Below are positions 26,167-34,696 of a stretch of DNA of 64,000 nt, piece after piece. A program made the translations under genes and the position numbers. This DNA is from Veillonella magna DSM 19857 (GTDB taxonomy: Bacteria > Bacillota > Negativicutes > Veillonellales > Veillonellaceae), in assembly GCF_000428745.1 (NCBI RefSeq), contig NZ_KE386795.1:518692-582691 (forward strand), given 5' to 3'. The notes under the pieces are model-generated. The model had not been told where the DNA came from. It saw only the letters and a program-made list of their open reading frames with translations, and made no database searches. The stretch's first letter is position 1; every line of letters starts with the position of its first letter.

Positions 26167-27000
26167 TTATAACAAATTATGTTCTTTGGCGAGGTCGTGA
26201 ATTTCTTGTTCAGATAGAGAGGTACATTTAACAATTACATTGAGAGGTATCTGTTCCTGTAACATAGATAAGGCAATTTTTTGCGCACGTAATTGGCTTC
26301 CAGCAGCTTGGCCTTGCCGTAGTCCCTCCTCGCGTCCAATGGCAATTCCAATATTTTTGGCTTCCCGTCTGTGTCTTTCGATTTCCATTGCGTATGTCAT
26401 ATATGATTTCTCCATTTCTTTGTTTTCTTTTACCTTGCCTACCTCGGTGTCAATTTCATTAACAAATTTTCCTCGAGGGGCATGACCGTTAATGTATTGT
26501 AAGAAATAAAAAACGTTCCGAGGGATTCATAGATGTCTCGCTGGTCAGGTCTTACGAATGACACATCTACGGCATCTATGAATCCCTCTTTCCCAGCACC
26601 GGGGAGAAGAGAGTCCTGTATATAGGTTGAACAACGTCATTCGCTAGACCTGACTTGTGATGCCTATATACAGGACTCTACTTTATATTACGTATACGTC
26701 CAGACGAACGCTTTTGCTATCGCGACGGATGGCAATGGACTTTTCTACTTCAGGAAATTCAATAGACTGAATGGTAATGCCTAAGATTTTTTCAATTAAT
26801 CGTTTGCAGATTCCTTTATTATGCATTACCTTCTCGAATAAAAAATTTTCTGTAATCGTTGCGTCCTGCCATTTTGGCATATGATACTGCGAAGCATTGT
26901 ATAGCCTTGTTTTATCATGTACTAAAAATTGTGATATATCTAACTCCCTGCTGTAATGCCAATCTTTTATAGTTGGCAATTTATATTTTGCCGTGTTCAT
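26167..27000 (-). pseudogene. Broken Rpn / PD-(D/E)XK transposase-family nuclease gene
   Basis: Two pieces of one Rpn-family (PDDEXK_2) gene in order. The N-terminal piece (27000-26683, 105 codons) has the typical WQDATITENFLFEKVM and ends at RLDVYVI, right at the first catalytic Asp region, with a stop. The C-terminal piece is in frame from about 26519 to 26167: RNVFYFLQYINGHAPRGKFV, then VGKVKENKEMEKSYMTYAMEIERHRREAKNIG and the GREEGLRQGQAAG tail usual for the family. Its internal ATG at 26415 is unlikely to be a real start. About 110 residues holding most of the nuclease core are missing, and a 160-bp structured element lies in their place. The protein is therefore inactive; the N-terminal fragment could still be expressed. 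Confidence 0.8.
26520..26679. mobile_element. Two-hairpin element with mutually complementary loops
   Basis: Layout A-C-A'-B-C'-B'. A (26520-26535, GAGGGATTCATAGATG) pairs perfectly with A' (26573-26588). B (26610-26626, AGAGTCCTGTATATAGG) pairs perfectly with B' (26663-26679). The two loops contain C (26544-26562, GTCAGGTCTTACGAATGAC) and C' (26636-26654, GTCATTCGCTAGACCTGAC), complementary at 17 of 19 positions. Each loop also has an inner GTCA/TGAC stem. A 21-nt linker joins the hairpins. Found between the halves of the broken Rpn gene. No coding capacity and no U tract next to either stem. It may be a MITE-like element, a transposon end pair or a structured RNA; the class is unknown to me. 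Confidence 0.7.
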
Positions 27001-27090
27001 TCAATACACTTCCTTTGTTATTATTGTATCATCAACGAAGGAAAAAGCATAATGACTGGGAAAATATCTGATAAGTAGTTTGGTAATCAT
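27001..27090 (-). CDS. Small reading frame (29 aa) abutting the Rpn start
   Basis: ATG at 27090 follows AAGGAGGG by 5-6 nt, one of the strongest ribosome binding sites in the island. The frame encodes 29 residues (MITKLLIRYF...ITKEVY), and its TGA is immediately followed by the ATG of the Rpn fragment. This is the geometry of a translationally coupled leader. No known peptide is recognised; it may be a chance frame or a decayed upstream gene. Confidence 0.4.
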   Translation of the reverse strand: MITKLLIRYFPSHYAFSFVDDTIITKEVY

Positions 27091-27170
27091 AAAATCCCTC
27101 CTTACTATTAAAAGTACGAGAAGGGAGCGTTGTTATCCTATGTAACTTATTGGATGTTCATTCTTTTACT

Positions 27171-27227
27171 CTCAGTGATAATAAACACGCTCAGTGCTAA
27201 TAGATGCTCTCGGTATTAATTATCACA
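27171..27227. repeat. Degenerate 19-bp repeat, three units
   Basis: CTCAGTGATAATAAACACG-type units start at 27171, 27190 and 27209. I see no gene, RNA or clear promoter in the rest of 27091-27480. Confidence 0.6.
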
Positions 27228-27483
27228 TACACTACTCATATGTCTGACAGGTATTTTAAATGTTGCTATTACCATATTTTCTATACGATTGTTATGAAGT
27301 AATTAGAAAATAATTATGGTTAAAGACACATACTACTTCTATATCAATTAGCATATAACGGATGCGAGTGATATTTTGTAAATAAGATAAGAGTCATCAT
27401 TTTAAATAGGGACAAAAGAAGTCAACACAATAGTAAACATTATTCAGAATTCACAAATCAATTTTTCTCCAAAGGAATACCAC

Positions 27484-27532
27484 TAAACAAAAAAGAGGTA
27501 ACGCATCCGCAAAGGATACATTACCTCTTTTA
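27484..27532 (-). terminator. Terminator of the hslVU transcript
   Basis: AAAAGAGGTAA...GGATGCG / CGCATCC...TTACCTCTTTT-type stem spanning 27490-27532, followed on the minus strand by TTTTTTG. It stands about 75 nt after the hslU stop. Confidence 0.85.
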
Positions 27533-27606
27533 TATTTTCATCACCCGTTACTAGGTATCACCGGTAGTATCTACGCATAGGCTGTAACGAATGATACACA
27601 TTGCTC

Positions 27607-29025
27607 TTACAGGATGAAGTTCGACAAATCAACGTCCTTAACGATATCTCCCAACTGAGATTCTACCATGGCTGCTGTAATGGTAACATCAACCGGTTCC
27701 GCCGGCGGCGCATTGAAAGAAATATCCTGTAACAGTTTTTCTAAAATCGTATGCAATCGACGAGCACCGATATCTTCCGTTTCATTATTAACGCGATACG
27801 CCAATTCCGCAATCTTATCGATGGCTTCTTCCATAAAATGAATGGTTACGTTATCTGCCTTCAGCAACATATGATACTGTTTCAATAATGCTTGTTCCGG
27901 TGTCGTTAAGATTGCCTTGAAGTCTTCCTGTTTCAAGCTGTTCAGTTCGACACGAATCGGGAAGCGCCCTTGCAATTCCGGAATCAAGTCAGACGGCTTG
28001 GACACATGGAAAGCCCCGGCAGCAATGAACAAGATATGTTCGGTTTTAACCGGGCCGTATTTTGTGGACACCGTTGCCCCTTCGACGATAGGCAAAATAT
28101 CGCGCTGTACGCCTTCACGGGATACATCGGCACCGCTACGACCGTTGTTACCAGCAATTTTATCGAATTCATCGATGAAGACGATTCCTTCTTTTTCAGC
28201 CAACTCTACGGCTTTTTCCGTTACCGTATCCATATCGAGCAGCTTCTGTCCTTCTTCTTGACTGAAAATCTTGCGCGCATTGCCTACCGTAGTACGGCGC
28301 TTTCTCTTTTTCTTAGGCATGATATTTTCCATCATGTCCTGGAAATTGCTGGATAGTTCATCCGGTGTACTGCCGGTAAGCATACCGGTAAAGCCTTTCG
28401 GTGCTTCTTCCACTTCGATTTCGATTTCGCGGCTATCCATAAGACCGTTTTTAAGTTTTTCATAAAAGGCAGCGCGCTTTTCGGACATATCCGGATCTTC
28501 TGCCGGTGTCTTAGCTTCTTCTGCTTCGTTAATATCTTCGTTTTCACTATCGTTAAAAAGCATTTCCCAAGGATTGTTAAACTTACGCCCCTTGGCGGAG
28601 TCTTCTTTTTTCGGCCACAAGATTTGCAGTAACCGCTGGTTAGCCAATTCCATTGCTTTTTCTTCCTGCGCAGCCAACATCTCTTCTTTAACCATGCGCA
28701 CGGAGTTTTCCACGAGATCGCGAATCATCTGATCCACGTCACGCCCAACATAGCCGACTTCCGTATATTTAGTTGCTTCCACCTTGATAAACGGTGCTTT
28801 CATCAATTTTGCCAAGCGCCGGGCCAATTCCGTTTTACCTACGCCGGTAGGGCCGATGAGTAAAATATTCTTCGGCACATATTCTTCCCGTACGCTTTCC
28901 GGCAACTGCTTAGCACGCCACCGATTACGAAGTGCGATGGCAACCATTTTCTTAGCTTCCTGTTGCCCTACAATATATTTATCTAATTCAGCCACAATCT
29001 GACGCGGTGTATAATTCATTTCCAT
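27607..29025 (-). CDS. hslU: HslU, ATPase subunit of the HslVU protease
   Basis: AAA+ unfoldase (472 residues) that feeds substrates to HslV in the cytosol. It begins with TPRQIVAELDKYIVGQQEAKK. Walker A is GPTGVGKTELARRLA and Walker B VFIDEFDKIAG. An inserted I-domain (about residues 110-230) contains KFNNPWEMLFND and an acidic patch. The GARRLHTILEKLL sensor-2 and the C-terminal DLSNFIL tail, which docks into HslV, are intact. It follows hslV by 13 nt. Confidence 0.97.
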   Translation of the reverse strand: MEMNYTPRQIVAELDKYIVGQQEAKKMVAIALRNRWRAKQLPESVREEYVPKNILLIGPTGVGKTELARRLAKLMKAPFIKVEATKYTEVGYVGRDVDQMIRDLVENSVRMVKEEMLAAQEEKAMELANQRLLQILWPKKEDSAKGRKFNNPWEMLFNDSENEDINEAEEAKTPAEDPDMSEKRAAFYEKLKNGLMDSREIEIEVEEAPKGFTGMLTGSTPDELSSNFQDMMENIMPKKKRKRRTTVGNARKIFSQEEGQKLLDMDTVTEKAVELAEKEGIVFIDEFDKIAGNNGRSGADVSREGVQRDILPIVEGATVSTKYGPVKTEHILFIAAGAFHVSKPSDLIPELQGRFPIRVELNSLKQEDFKAILTTPEQALLKQYHMLLKADNVTIHFMEEAIDKIAELAYRVNNETEDIGARRLHTILEKLLQDISFNAPPAEPVDVTITAAMVESQLGDIVKDVDLSNFIL

Positions 29026-29038
29026 CCGTCACGCCCCC

Positions 29039-29575
29039 TTATAATTCTTCCACAATAACGTTGTGGTTGGTATATACGCAAATATCTGCAGCAATATGCA
29101 AGGATCGTTCCGCAATTTCCTTGGCACTGAGTGTTGTATTCGCCACCAATGCACGTGCAGCTGCCAACGCATAGTTTCCGCCGGAACCGATAGCTAGGAT
29201 ACCATCGTCCGGTTCGATCACTTCACCGTTACCGGAAATCAGCAAAATCGACGTGCCATCCGTTACCAATAATAGGGCTTCCAGATTTTTCAATACTTTA
29301 TCGCTGCGCCATTCTTTTGCCAACTCCACCGCACTGCGAACTAATTGTCCATTGTACTGATTGAGCTTGCCTTCAAATTTTTCAAACAAGGTAAATGCAT
29401 CTGCCACGGATCCGGCAAAGCCGGAAATCACCTTACCGTTATATAGACGACGTACCTTTTGCGCGGTATTTTTCATTACCACACTGTTGCCCATGGTAAC
29501 CTGTCCGTCACCGGCAATGGCAGTTTTACCGTCTCTCTTTACGGCACATATAGTAGTTGCATGAAATTCTGACAT
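29039..29575 (-). CDS. hslV: HslV, peptidase subunit of the HslVU protease
   Basis: Proteasome-like peptidase of 178 residues. The N-terminus [17 protein letters not shown] keeps five residues before the Thr-Thr pair that is N-terminal in E. coli HslV. This matches Bacillus CodW (ClpQ), described as using its N-terminal Ser; here Ser2 would be exposed after Met removal. [40 protein letters not shown] is the conserved core, including the S1 and active-site Lys region. Its ATG overlaps the trmFO stop by one base; AGGAG precedes it. Confidence 0.96.
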   Translation of the reverse strand: MSEFHATTICAVKRDGKTAIAGDGQVTMGNSVVMKNTAQKVRRLYNGKVISGFAGSVADAFTLFEKFEGKLNQYNGQLVRSAVELAKEWRSDKVLKNLEALLLVTDGTSILLISGNGEVIEPDDGILAIGSGGNYALAAARALVANTTLSAKEIAERSLHIAADICVYTNHNVIVEEL

Positions 29576-30891
29576 TACAAATTCTCCTTTTCTTTCACTG
29601 CAGCCAATTCCTCCAAGGCTCTGGCAGCAATGAGTGCATTTTTTTCTTTCTTTTTACGAATTTTTCCCGGCCATGGTTCCATAATACCAAAATTGATATT
29701 CATAGGTTGGAAGTTACTGCCTTCGTACGCACTGATATAGTGACTCAGACCACCCATCGCCGTCGTTTTCGGGAAATCAATGAGCGCTTCGCCCCGTCCG
29801 TAGCGCATAGCCTGTAAGCCTGCCATCAAACCGGAGGCCGCCGATTCCAAATAGCCTTCTACACCTGTCATTTGTCCAGCAAAGAAAAGACGCGGTTCCT
29901 TTTTGAGCTGGAAGGCATGATTCAGTAATTCCGGGGAGTTGATGTACGTATTGCGATGCATAACTCCATACCGAACAAACTCGGCTTGTTCCAATCCCGG
30001 AATCATTTGGAACACGCGTTTTTGTTCGCCCCATTTCAGATGCGTCTGGAATCCAACCAAGTTAAACATGGTAGCATCCTTATTTTCCTTGCGCAGCTGC
30101 ACAACAGCATAGGATTCCACACCTGTCCGTTTATCCACCAAGCCTACCGGCTTCAAGGGCCCAAAGCGCAAGGTGTCGATACCGCGCGCTGCCATGATTT
30201 CTACCGGCATGCATCCTTCGAAATATATTTCTTTTTCGAATTCTTTCGGCTGTACTGCTTCGGCTGTTGTCAACGCCTGCCAAAAGGCTTCGTATTCTTC
30301 TTTCGTCATCGGGCAATTCAAATAATCCGCATCACCCTTATCATACCGCGAAGCGGCAAAAACTTTATCGTAATTCAGCGACTCCGCCGTTACAATCGGG
30401 GCAGCCGCATCATAGAAGTAAAAATCATTACTGCCGGTCAGCGCCTTAATCTTCTCGCCTAACACCGGAGCCGTTAACGGGCCTGTGGCGATAATAACGA
30501 TTCCTTCATCCGGAATCGAGGTTACCTCTTCACGCACAACCGTTACATTAGGATGTGCTTCCAAGGTAGCCGTTACCATGGCACTGAATTTATGACGATC
30601 TACGGCTAATGCCCCGCCGGCCGGTACTGCCGTCGCATCGGCACATGTCATAATCAACGAATTCATGCGTCGCATTTCTTCTTTAAGCAGTCCCACGGCA
30701 TTTTCTATATTAGCCGCACGCAGCGAGTTACTGCACACTAATTCCGCAAATTGTTCTGTATGATGCGCCGGCGATGACGCTTGCGGTCTCATTTCATAAA
30801 GAGTTACCTGTATACCGCGCTCCGCCAATTGCCATGCTGCTTCCGAGCCGGCCAATCCGGCTCCGATTACTGTTACCTTTTCTGTTGTCAC
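29575..30891 (-). CDS. trmFO: tRNA U54 methyltransferase, folate/FAD-dependent
   Basis: Forms 5-methyluridine at position 54 of tRNA with methylene-tetrahydrofolate and FADH2, the Firmicutes alternative to TrmA. 438 residues; FAD-binding [19 protein letters not shown] at the N-terminus, VCSNSLR with a conserved cysteine near 53, and [20 protein letters not shown] at the C-terminal FAD site. Start is GTG at 30891 with AAGGAG 7 nt upstream. Placed between topA and hslV, its usual neighbourhood. Confidence 0.96.
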   Translation of the reverse strand: MTTEKVTVIGAGLAGSEAAWQLAERGIQVTLYEMRPQASSPAHHTEQFAELVCSNSLRAANIENAVGLLKEEMRRMNSLIMTCADATAVPAGGALAVDRHKFSAMVTATLEAHPNVTVVREEVTSIPDEGIVIIATGPLTAPVLGEKIKALTGSNDFYFYDAAAPIVTAESLNYDKVFAASRYDKGDADYLNCPMTKEEYEAFWQALTTAEAVQPKEFEKEIYFEGCMPVEIMAARGIDTLRFGPLKPVGLVDKRTGVESYAVVQLRKENKDATMFNLVGFQTHLKWGEQKRVFQMIPGLEQAEFVRYGVMHRNTYINSPELLNHAFQLKKEPRLFFAGQMTGVEGYLESAASGLMAGLQAMRYGRGEALIDFPKTTAMGGLSHYISAYEGSNFQPMNINFGIMEPWPGKIRKKKEKNALIAARALEELAAVKEKENL

Positions 30892-30989
30892 CTTCAGTCT
30901 CCTTATATACTAACATCACTTTCTTACCTACGTATTACACTGCCCGTCGGCACTGTAATTACTTATTGTACTGCCTAGCGGCGTTGTCC

Positions 30990-33323
30990 TTATATATTCT
31001 GCGCCGTATCACCGCGTTCGTTTCCTGTATCGGTAGTAGTGTCTTGTGTTTGTTCCGTATCGGCAGTCGCTTCTTTTTTCTTGCGAGGCTTCCTCTTCGG
31101 ACGTGTCGGACAATCATCGTTGGAACAGAATTTTTTTACCGTCCCGTTTTTATATGTCTTTTCTACCAGTAAGCTACCGCAGGTATCACATGTTTCGTTC
31201 ACCGGTTTATTCCACAGTGTAAAATCGCACTCCGGATACCGATCGCAACCATAGAAAACCCGGCCTCGTTTAGATTTGCGTTCCACAATCATCCCTTCGC
31301 CGCATTTCGGACAAGGCACGCCGGTGCTCACCGTAATCGGCTTTGTATTTTTACATTCCGGGAAGTTTGAACATGCCAAGAACCGACCGAACCGACCGAA
31401 TTTATACACCATTGGATGCCCGCACTTATCGCAGATGACATCACTTTCTTCATCGGCGATTTTTACGCGATCCACCTCACTGGCTTCTTCCAGTTCCTTA
31501 GAAAACATATCGTAAAATTGTGCCAACACCTCACGGTAGTTTTCTTTACCACCGGCAATGGCATCCAGTTCTTCTTCCAATTCCGCAGTAAAACGCACAT
31601 TAATCAGCTTTTCAAAATGGTCGATCAAAAAGTCTACAACCACAAATCCCAATTCGGTAGGCACAAATTGCTTATCCTGCCGTTCTACATAATTGCGGCT
31701 GATAATCGTGTCGATAATCGGTGCATACGTACTCGGACGACCAATGCCTTGTTCTTCCAAGGTTTTAATCAAGCTGGCTTCGGAATAGCGTGCCGGTGGC
31801 TGCGTAAAATGCTGCTTCGGATCAATTCCCGTATTGGTTACATTATCACCGGCTGCCAGTATAGGCATGGTCGTTTCTTCTTCGTTTTTATCTACGTCAT
31901 ATACTTCCGTAAAGCCTTTAAAGATGACCTTGCTCCCGGAAGCGCGCAATGTGTATTCGTCCACGGCTAATTGCGTCGTTACCGTTTCGCTGCGCTGCGC
32001 TGCCATTTGCGACGCAATAAAGCGATTCCAAATCATCGTGTACAGCTTTAATTCATCGCGATTTAAAAATTGCGCCACCATCTTCGGCGGAAGCTCCAAG
32101 CTGGTAGGACGAATCGCTTCGTGCGCATCCTGACTGCTTTCTTTTGTGCCGAATACATTCGGTTTCGCCGGATAATAATCCTTGCCAAATTCTTTAATGA
32201 TGTGCATTTTAGCAGCCTCTTGCATTTCGTGAGCAATACGCGTAGAGTCCGTACGCATATAGGTAATCAAGCCGACATGACCGTAGCCGCCGATTTCAAT
32301 CCCTTCATACAAGCGCTGTGCCAACATCATCGTTCGTTTAGCACCGAAGTTCAGCTTGCGCACCCCTTCTTGTTGTAAGGTCGATGTAGTAAACGGTGCC
32401 GGTGCCTTACGGGAACGTTTTCGTTTATCCACGGATACCACCGTAGCTTCTTTCCCATCCAACGCTGCTTTAATCGCCATCGCCGCTGATTCATCGGCAA
32501 TATGCACCTTCTCTTTACCGATGTGCGTCAGCTCTGCGGTAAACGCTTCCTTCGCCTCGGTGAGATACTCGGCGCTGATTGTCCAATATTCTTCCGGTAC
32601 AAAGGCCTTAATTTCTCGTTCCCGTTCACAGATTAAGCGCACTGCCACAGACTGCACGCGCCCGGCACTCAGTCCTTTACATACCTTTTTCCACAGCAAC
32701 GGACTTAACTTATATCCCACCAAGCGATCCAAAATTCGGCGCGCCTGTTGCGCATCCACCATATTCATATCTATCGTGCGCGGTGCTTCGATGGCTTCGG
32801 CTACCGCTGTTTTCGTAATTTCGTTAAAGGTAATACGACATGTAGAGGCCGTATCCATATTCAGTATATATGCTAAATGCCAAGAAATGGCTTCCCCTTC
32901 GCGGTCCGGGTCAGTTGCGAGCAGAACGCCTTTAGCATCATCCGCTTCGGCGCGCAGCTCATCGATTAATTTTTTTCGCGTAGCCAAATTTGTGTAGCGC
33001 GGTACGAAGCCATTTTCTATGTCAATGCCTAACTGACTTTTCGGTAAATCTCGCAGATGCCCCATGCTGGCACGCACTACATAATCGGGACCTAAAAATT
33101 TTTCAATCGTTTTTGACTTCGCCGGTGATTCCACAATTACCAAGGTTTTTCCATCCGGCTTAAAGGTACGAATCTCTCTGTCTTCAGGTGCAGACGCCAC
33201 ATATTGTACGACCTTTGTATCTTTACCTACCGTAACGGATACACGACCCTGTACCTGGCGTTCCTCTTTAGGTTCATTTGTTTTTTCTTTCTCTTCGATA
33301 ACAATCGATCGTTTAATCGACAA
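30990..33323 (-). CDS. topA: DNA topoisomerase I
   Basis: Type IA topoisomerase relaxing negative supercoils, about 777 residues. Start is TTG at 33323, 7 nt after GGAGG, which itself lies in the end of dprA. A charged N-terminal extension of about 60 residues precedes the TOPRIM domain (TLVIVESPAKSKTIEKFLG, then ATDPDREGEAISWHL). The active-site Tyr is in LITYMRTDSTRI. Three C-terminal four-cysteine zinc ribbons follow (CDKCGHPM, CPKCGEGM, CDTCGSLL), then a lysine/threonine-rich tail. Confidence 0.95.
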   Translation of the reverse strand: MSIKRSIVIEEKEKTNEPKEERQVQGRVSVTVGKDTKVVQYVASAPEDREIRTFKPDGKTLVIVESPAKSKTIEKFLGPDYVVRASMGHLRDLPKSQLGIDIENGFVPRYTNLATRKKLIDELRAEADDAKGVLLATDPDREGEAISWHLAYILNMDTASTCRITFNEITKTAVAEAIEAPRTIDMNMVDAQQARRILDRLVGYKLSPLLWKKVCKGLSAGRVQSVAVRLICEREREIKAFVPEEYWTISAEYLTEAKEAFTAELTHIGKEKVHIADESAAMAIKAALDGKEATVVSVDKRKRSRKAPAPFTTSTLQQEGVRKLNFGAKRTMMLAQRLYEGIEIGGYGHVGLITYMRTDSTRIAHEMQEAAKMHIIKEFGKDYYPAKPNVFGTKESSQDAHEAIRPTSLELPPKMVAQFLNRDELKLYTMIWNRFIASQMAAQRSETVTTQLAVDEYTLRASGSKVIFKGFTEVYDVDKNEEETTMPILAAGDNVTNTGIDPKQHFTQPPARYSEASLIKTLEEQGIGRPSTYAPIIDTIISRNYVERQDKQFVPTELGFVVVDFLIDHFEKLINVRFTAELEEELDAIAGGKENYREVLAQFYDMFSKELEEASEVDRVKIADEESDVICDKCGHPMVYKFGRFGRFLACSNFPECKNTKPITVSTGVPCPKCGEGMIVERKSKRGRVFYGCDRYPECDFTLWNKPVNETCDTCGSLLVEKTYKNGTVKKFCSNDDCPTRPKRKPRKKKEATADTEQTQDTTTDTGNERGDTAQNI

Positions 33324-34578
33324 ATTGATTCCTCCCAAGTGTCAACATGATATAGTTGCCCGGTGAGCTTTGCTCCACCAGACCTTTTAACTCTAATTGT
33401 AGCAATACAGTATGAAGAGAAGATAAAGAAAGGTCCGTTTGTTCTAGTATTTCATTAACGGAGTAGGTTGTACTGTACGACAATACCTGCAATACTTTCT
33501 TTTCTTCCAAACTACAGCTTAACATACATGCGCTATTATGGCTACTCTCTTTTTTTATCTTCTCCGTTCCGCTGTCGGTAGACTTCCTTGTATCGTCACT
33601 ATTGCCATTGTGATTTTTTTCTTCCTTGACTACACCTGCCACCTTACATGCCTGCTTGCTTTCCTTTGGTGCCCAATCGTATTCCTCGATAATATCATCG
33701 GTATGAGTAAGTACCATCGCACCTTGCCGCAACAACCAATTCGTCCCTTCGCTTTCCCCGCTTAACACATTTCCCGGAACAGCAAATACATCACGTCCAT
33801 CATTGATAGCTATGTCCGCTGTAATCAAGGATCCACTGCTGGCCTTGGCTTCGACTACGACTACCGCTTTAGCCAAACCGCTGATAATGCGATTGCGCAT
33901 AGGGAAATGATTGCCCAGTGGTTTTACTCCCGGCGGATATTCGCTGACCAAGGTACCTCCGCCTAAAAGAATATCGCGAAATAATTTAGCATGCTCCCGC
34001 GGGTACACCGTATCCAATCCGCATCCCATAACTGCGATTGTCGGCGCCTTTGCGTGTAAGGCTCCCATATGCGAGCAACCGTCAATCCCTCGTGCGCCGC
34101 CGCTGATCACAACGACACCCTTCTGTCCCAATTCATAGGAAAACTCAGCTGCCACATTGCGTCCGTATTGTGTACATTTACGCGCTCCCACCATGGCAAC
34201 ACCGCGCTCGGTACGCAATAATTTTTCACTGCCACGGTAAAAAAGCACCGCCGGTGGGTTATAGATATCTTTTAATTGCGGCGGATACATGGCATCCAAG
34301 TAGGTAACAAAATGAATATCCCAATACTCCAGTTGTTTCTTTAGCACCGTCGGCAATGATTCCAACATAGTTCGCTCTGATGTGTTGGGTTTAATCCCTT
34401 TTATTCCTAATGCATACACTGATTCATCATTGGTTAACAGTGCCTGCCAAGCTGCTTCCGGTGTTTTATAATACGCAATTAAACGCCGTATTCCCATAGC
34501 GCCCAAGCCTTCCACACATTGCATGACCGCTATATAAAAATGGGAAGTCATATTTGTTTCTCTTGTTTGTGTTGCCAT
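33313..34578 (-). CDS. dprA: DNA-processing protein DprA/Smf
   Basis: Single-strand DNA-binding RecA loader used in natural transformation. About 421 residues from the ATG at 34578 (AAAGGAG 9 nt upstream; the ATG at 34599 contains that site). SAM-like N-terminal helices, then the Rossmann core with MVGARKCTQYGRNVA, ISGGARGIDGCSHMGALH and PGVKPLGNHFPMRNRIISGLA. A linker rich in Lys, Asn and Ser (about residues 290-345) leads to a winged-helix C-terminus. With comM nearby, it supports a competence-capable lineage. Confidence 0.95.
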   Translation of the reverse strand: MATQTRETNMTSHFYIAVMQCVEGLGAMGIRRLIAYYKTPEAAWQALLTNDESVYALGIKGIKPNTSERTMLESLPTVLKKQLEYWDIHFVTYLDAMYPPQLKDIYNPPAVLFYRGSEKLLRTERGVAMVGARKCTQYGRNVAAEFSYELGQKGVVVISGGARGIDGCSHMGALHAKAPTIAVMGCGLDTVYPREHAKLFRDILLGGGTLVSEYPPGVKPLGNHFPMRNRIISGLAKAVVVVEAKASSGSLITADIAINDGRDVFAVPGNVLSGESEGTNWLLRQGAMVLTHTDDIIEEYDWAPKESKQACKVAGVVKEEKNHNGNSDDTRKSTDSGTEKIKKESSHNSACMLSCSLEEKKVLQVLSYSTTYSVNEILEQTDLSLSSLHTVLLQLELKGLVEQSSPGNYIMLTLGRNQFVD

Positions 34579-34601
34579 ACTAATGATCTCCTTTTCCATA
34601 G

Positions 34602-34673
34602 GTGTAATTATAATTTGTACCGCATGTGTAATTATGATTCGTCTCGTATGGGTACGAATGATTTATATCGACT
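34602..34673. repeat. Degenerate 24-bp tandem repeat, three units
   Basis: Units start at 34602, 34626 and 34650 (pattern GTGTAATTATAATTTGTACC...), the third more diverged. They fill the gap between comM and dprA. Confidence 0.7.
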
Positions 34674-34696
34674 AACCCAACCTATCCTTACTGTCC

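Noticed and set aside
26167-26415. Independent 82-aa gene
   Set aside because: Reading upstream in frame extends the Rpn family similarity to about 26519, and the ATG at 26415 has no suitable leader.
26520-26679. Rho-independent terminators or integron attC site
   Set aside because: Neither stem is followed by an immediate U tract, there are no GTTRRRY core sites, and loops of the two hairpins complement each other, which those classes do not explain.
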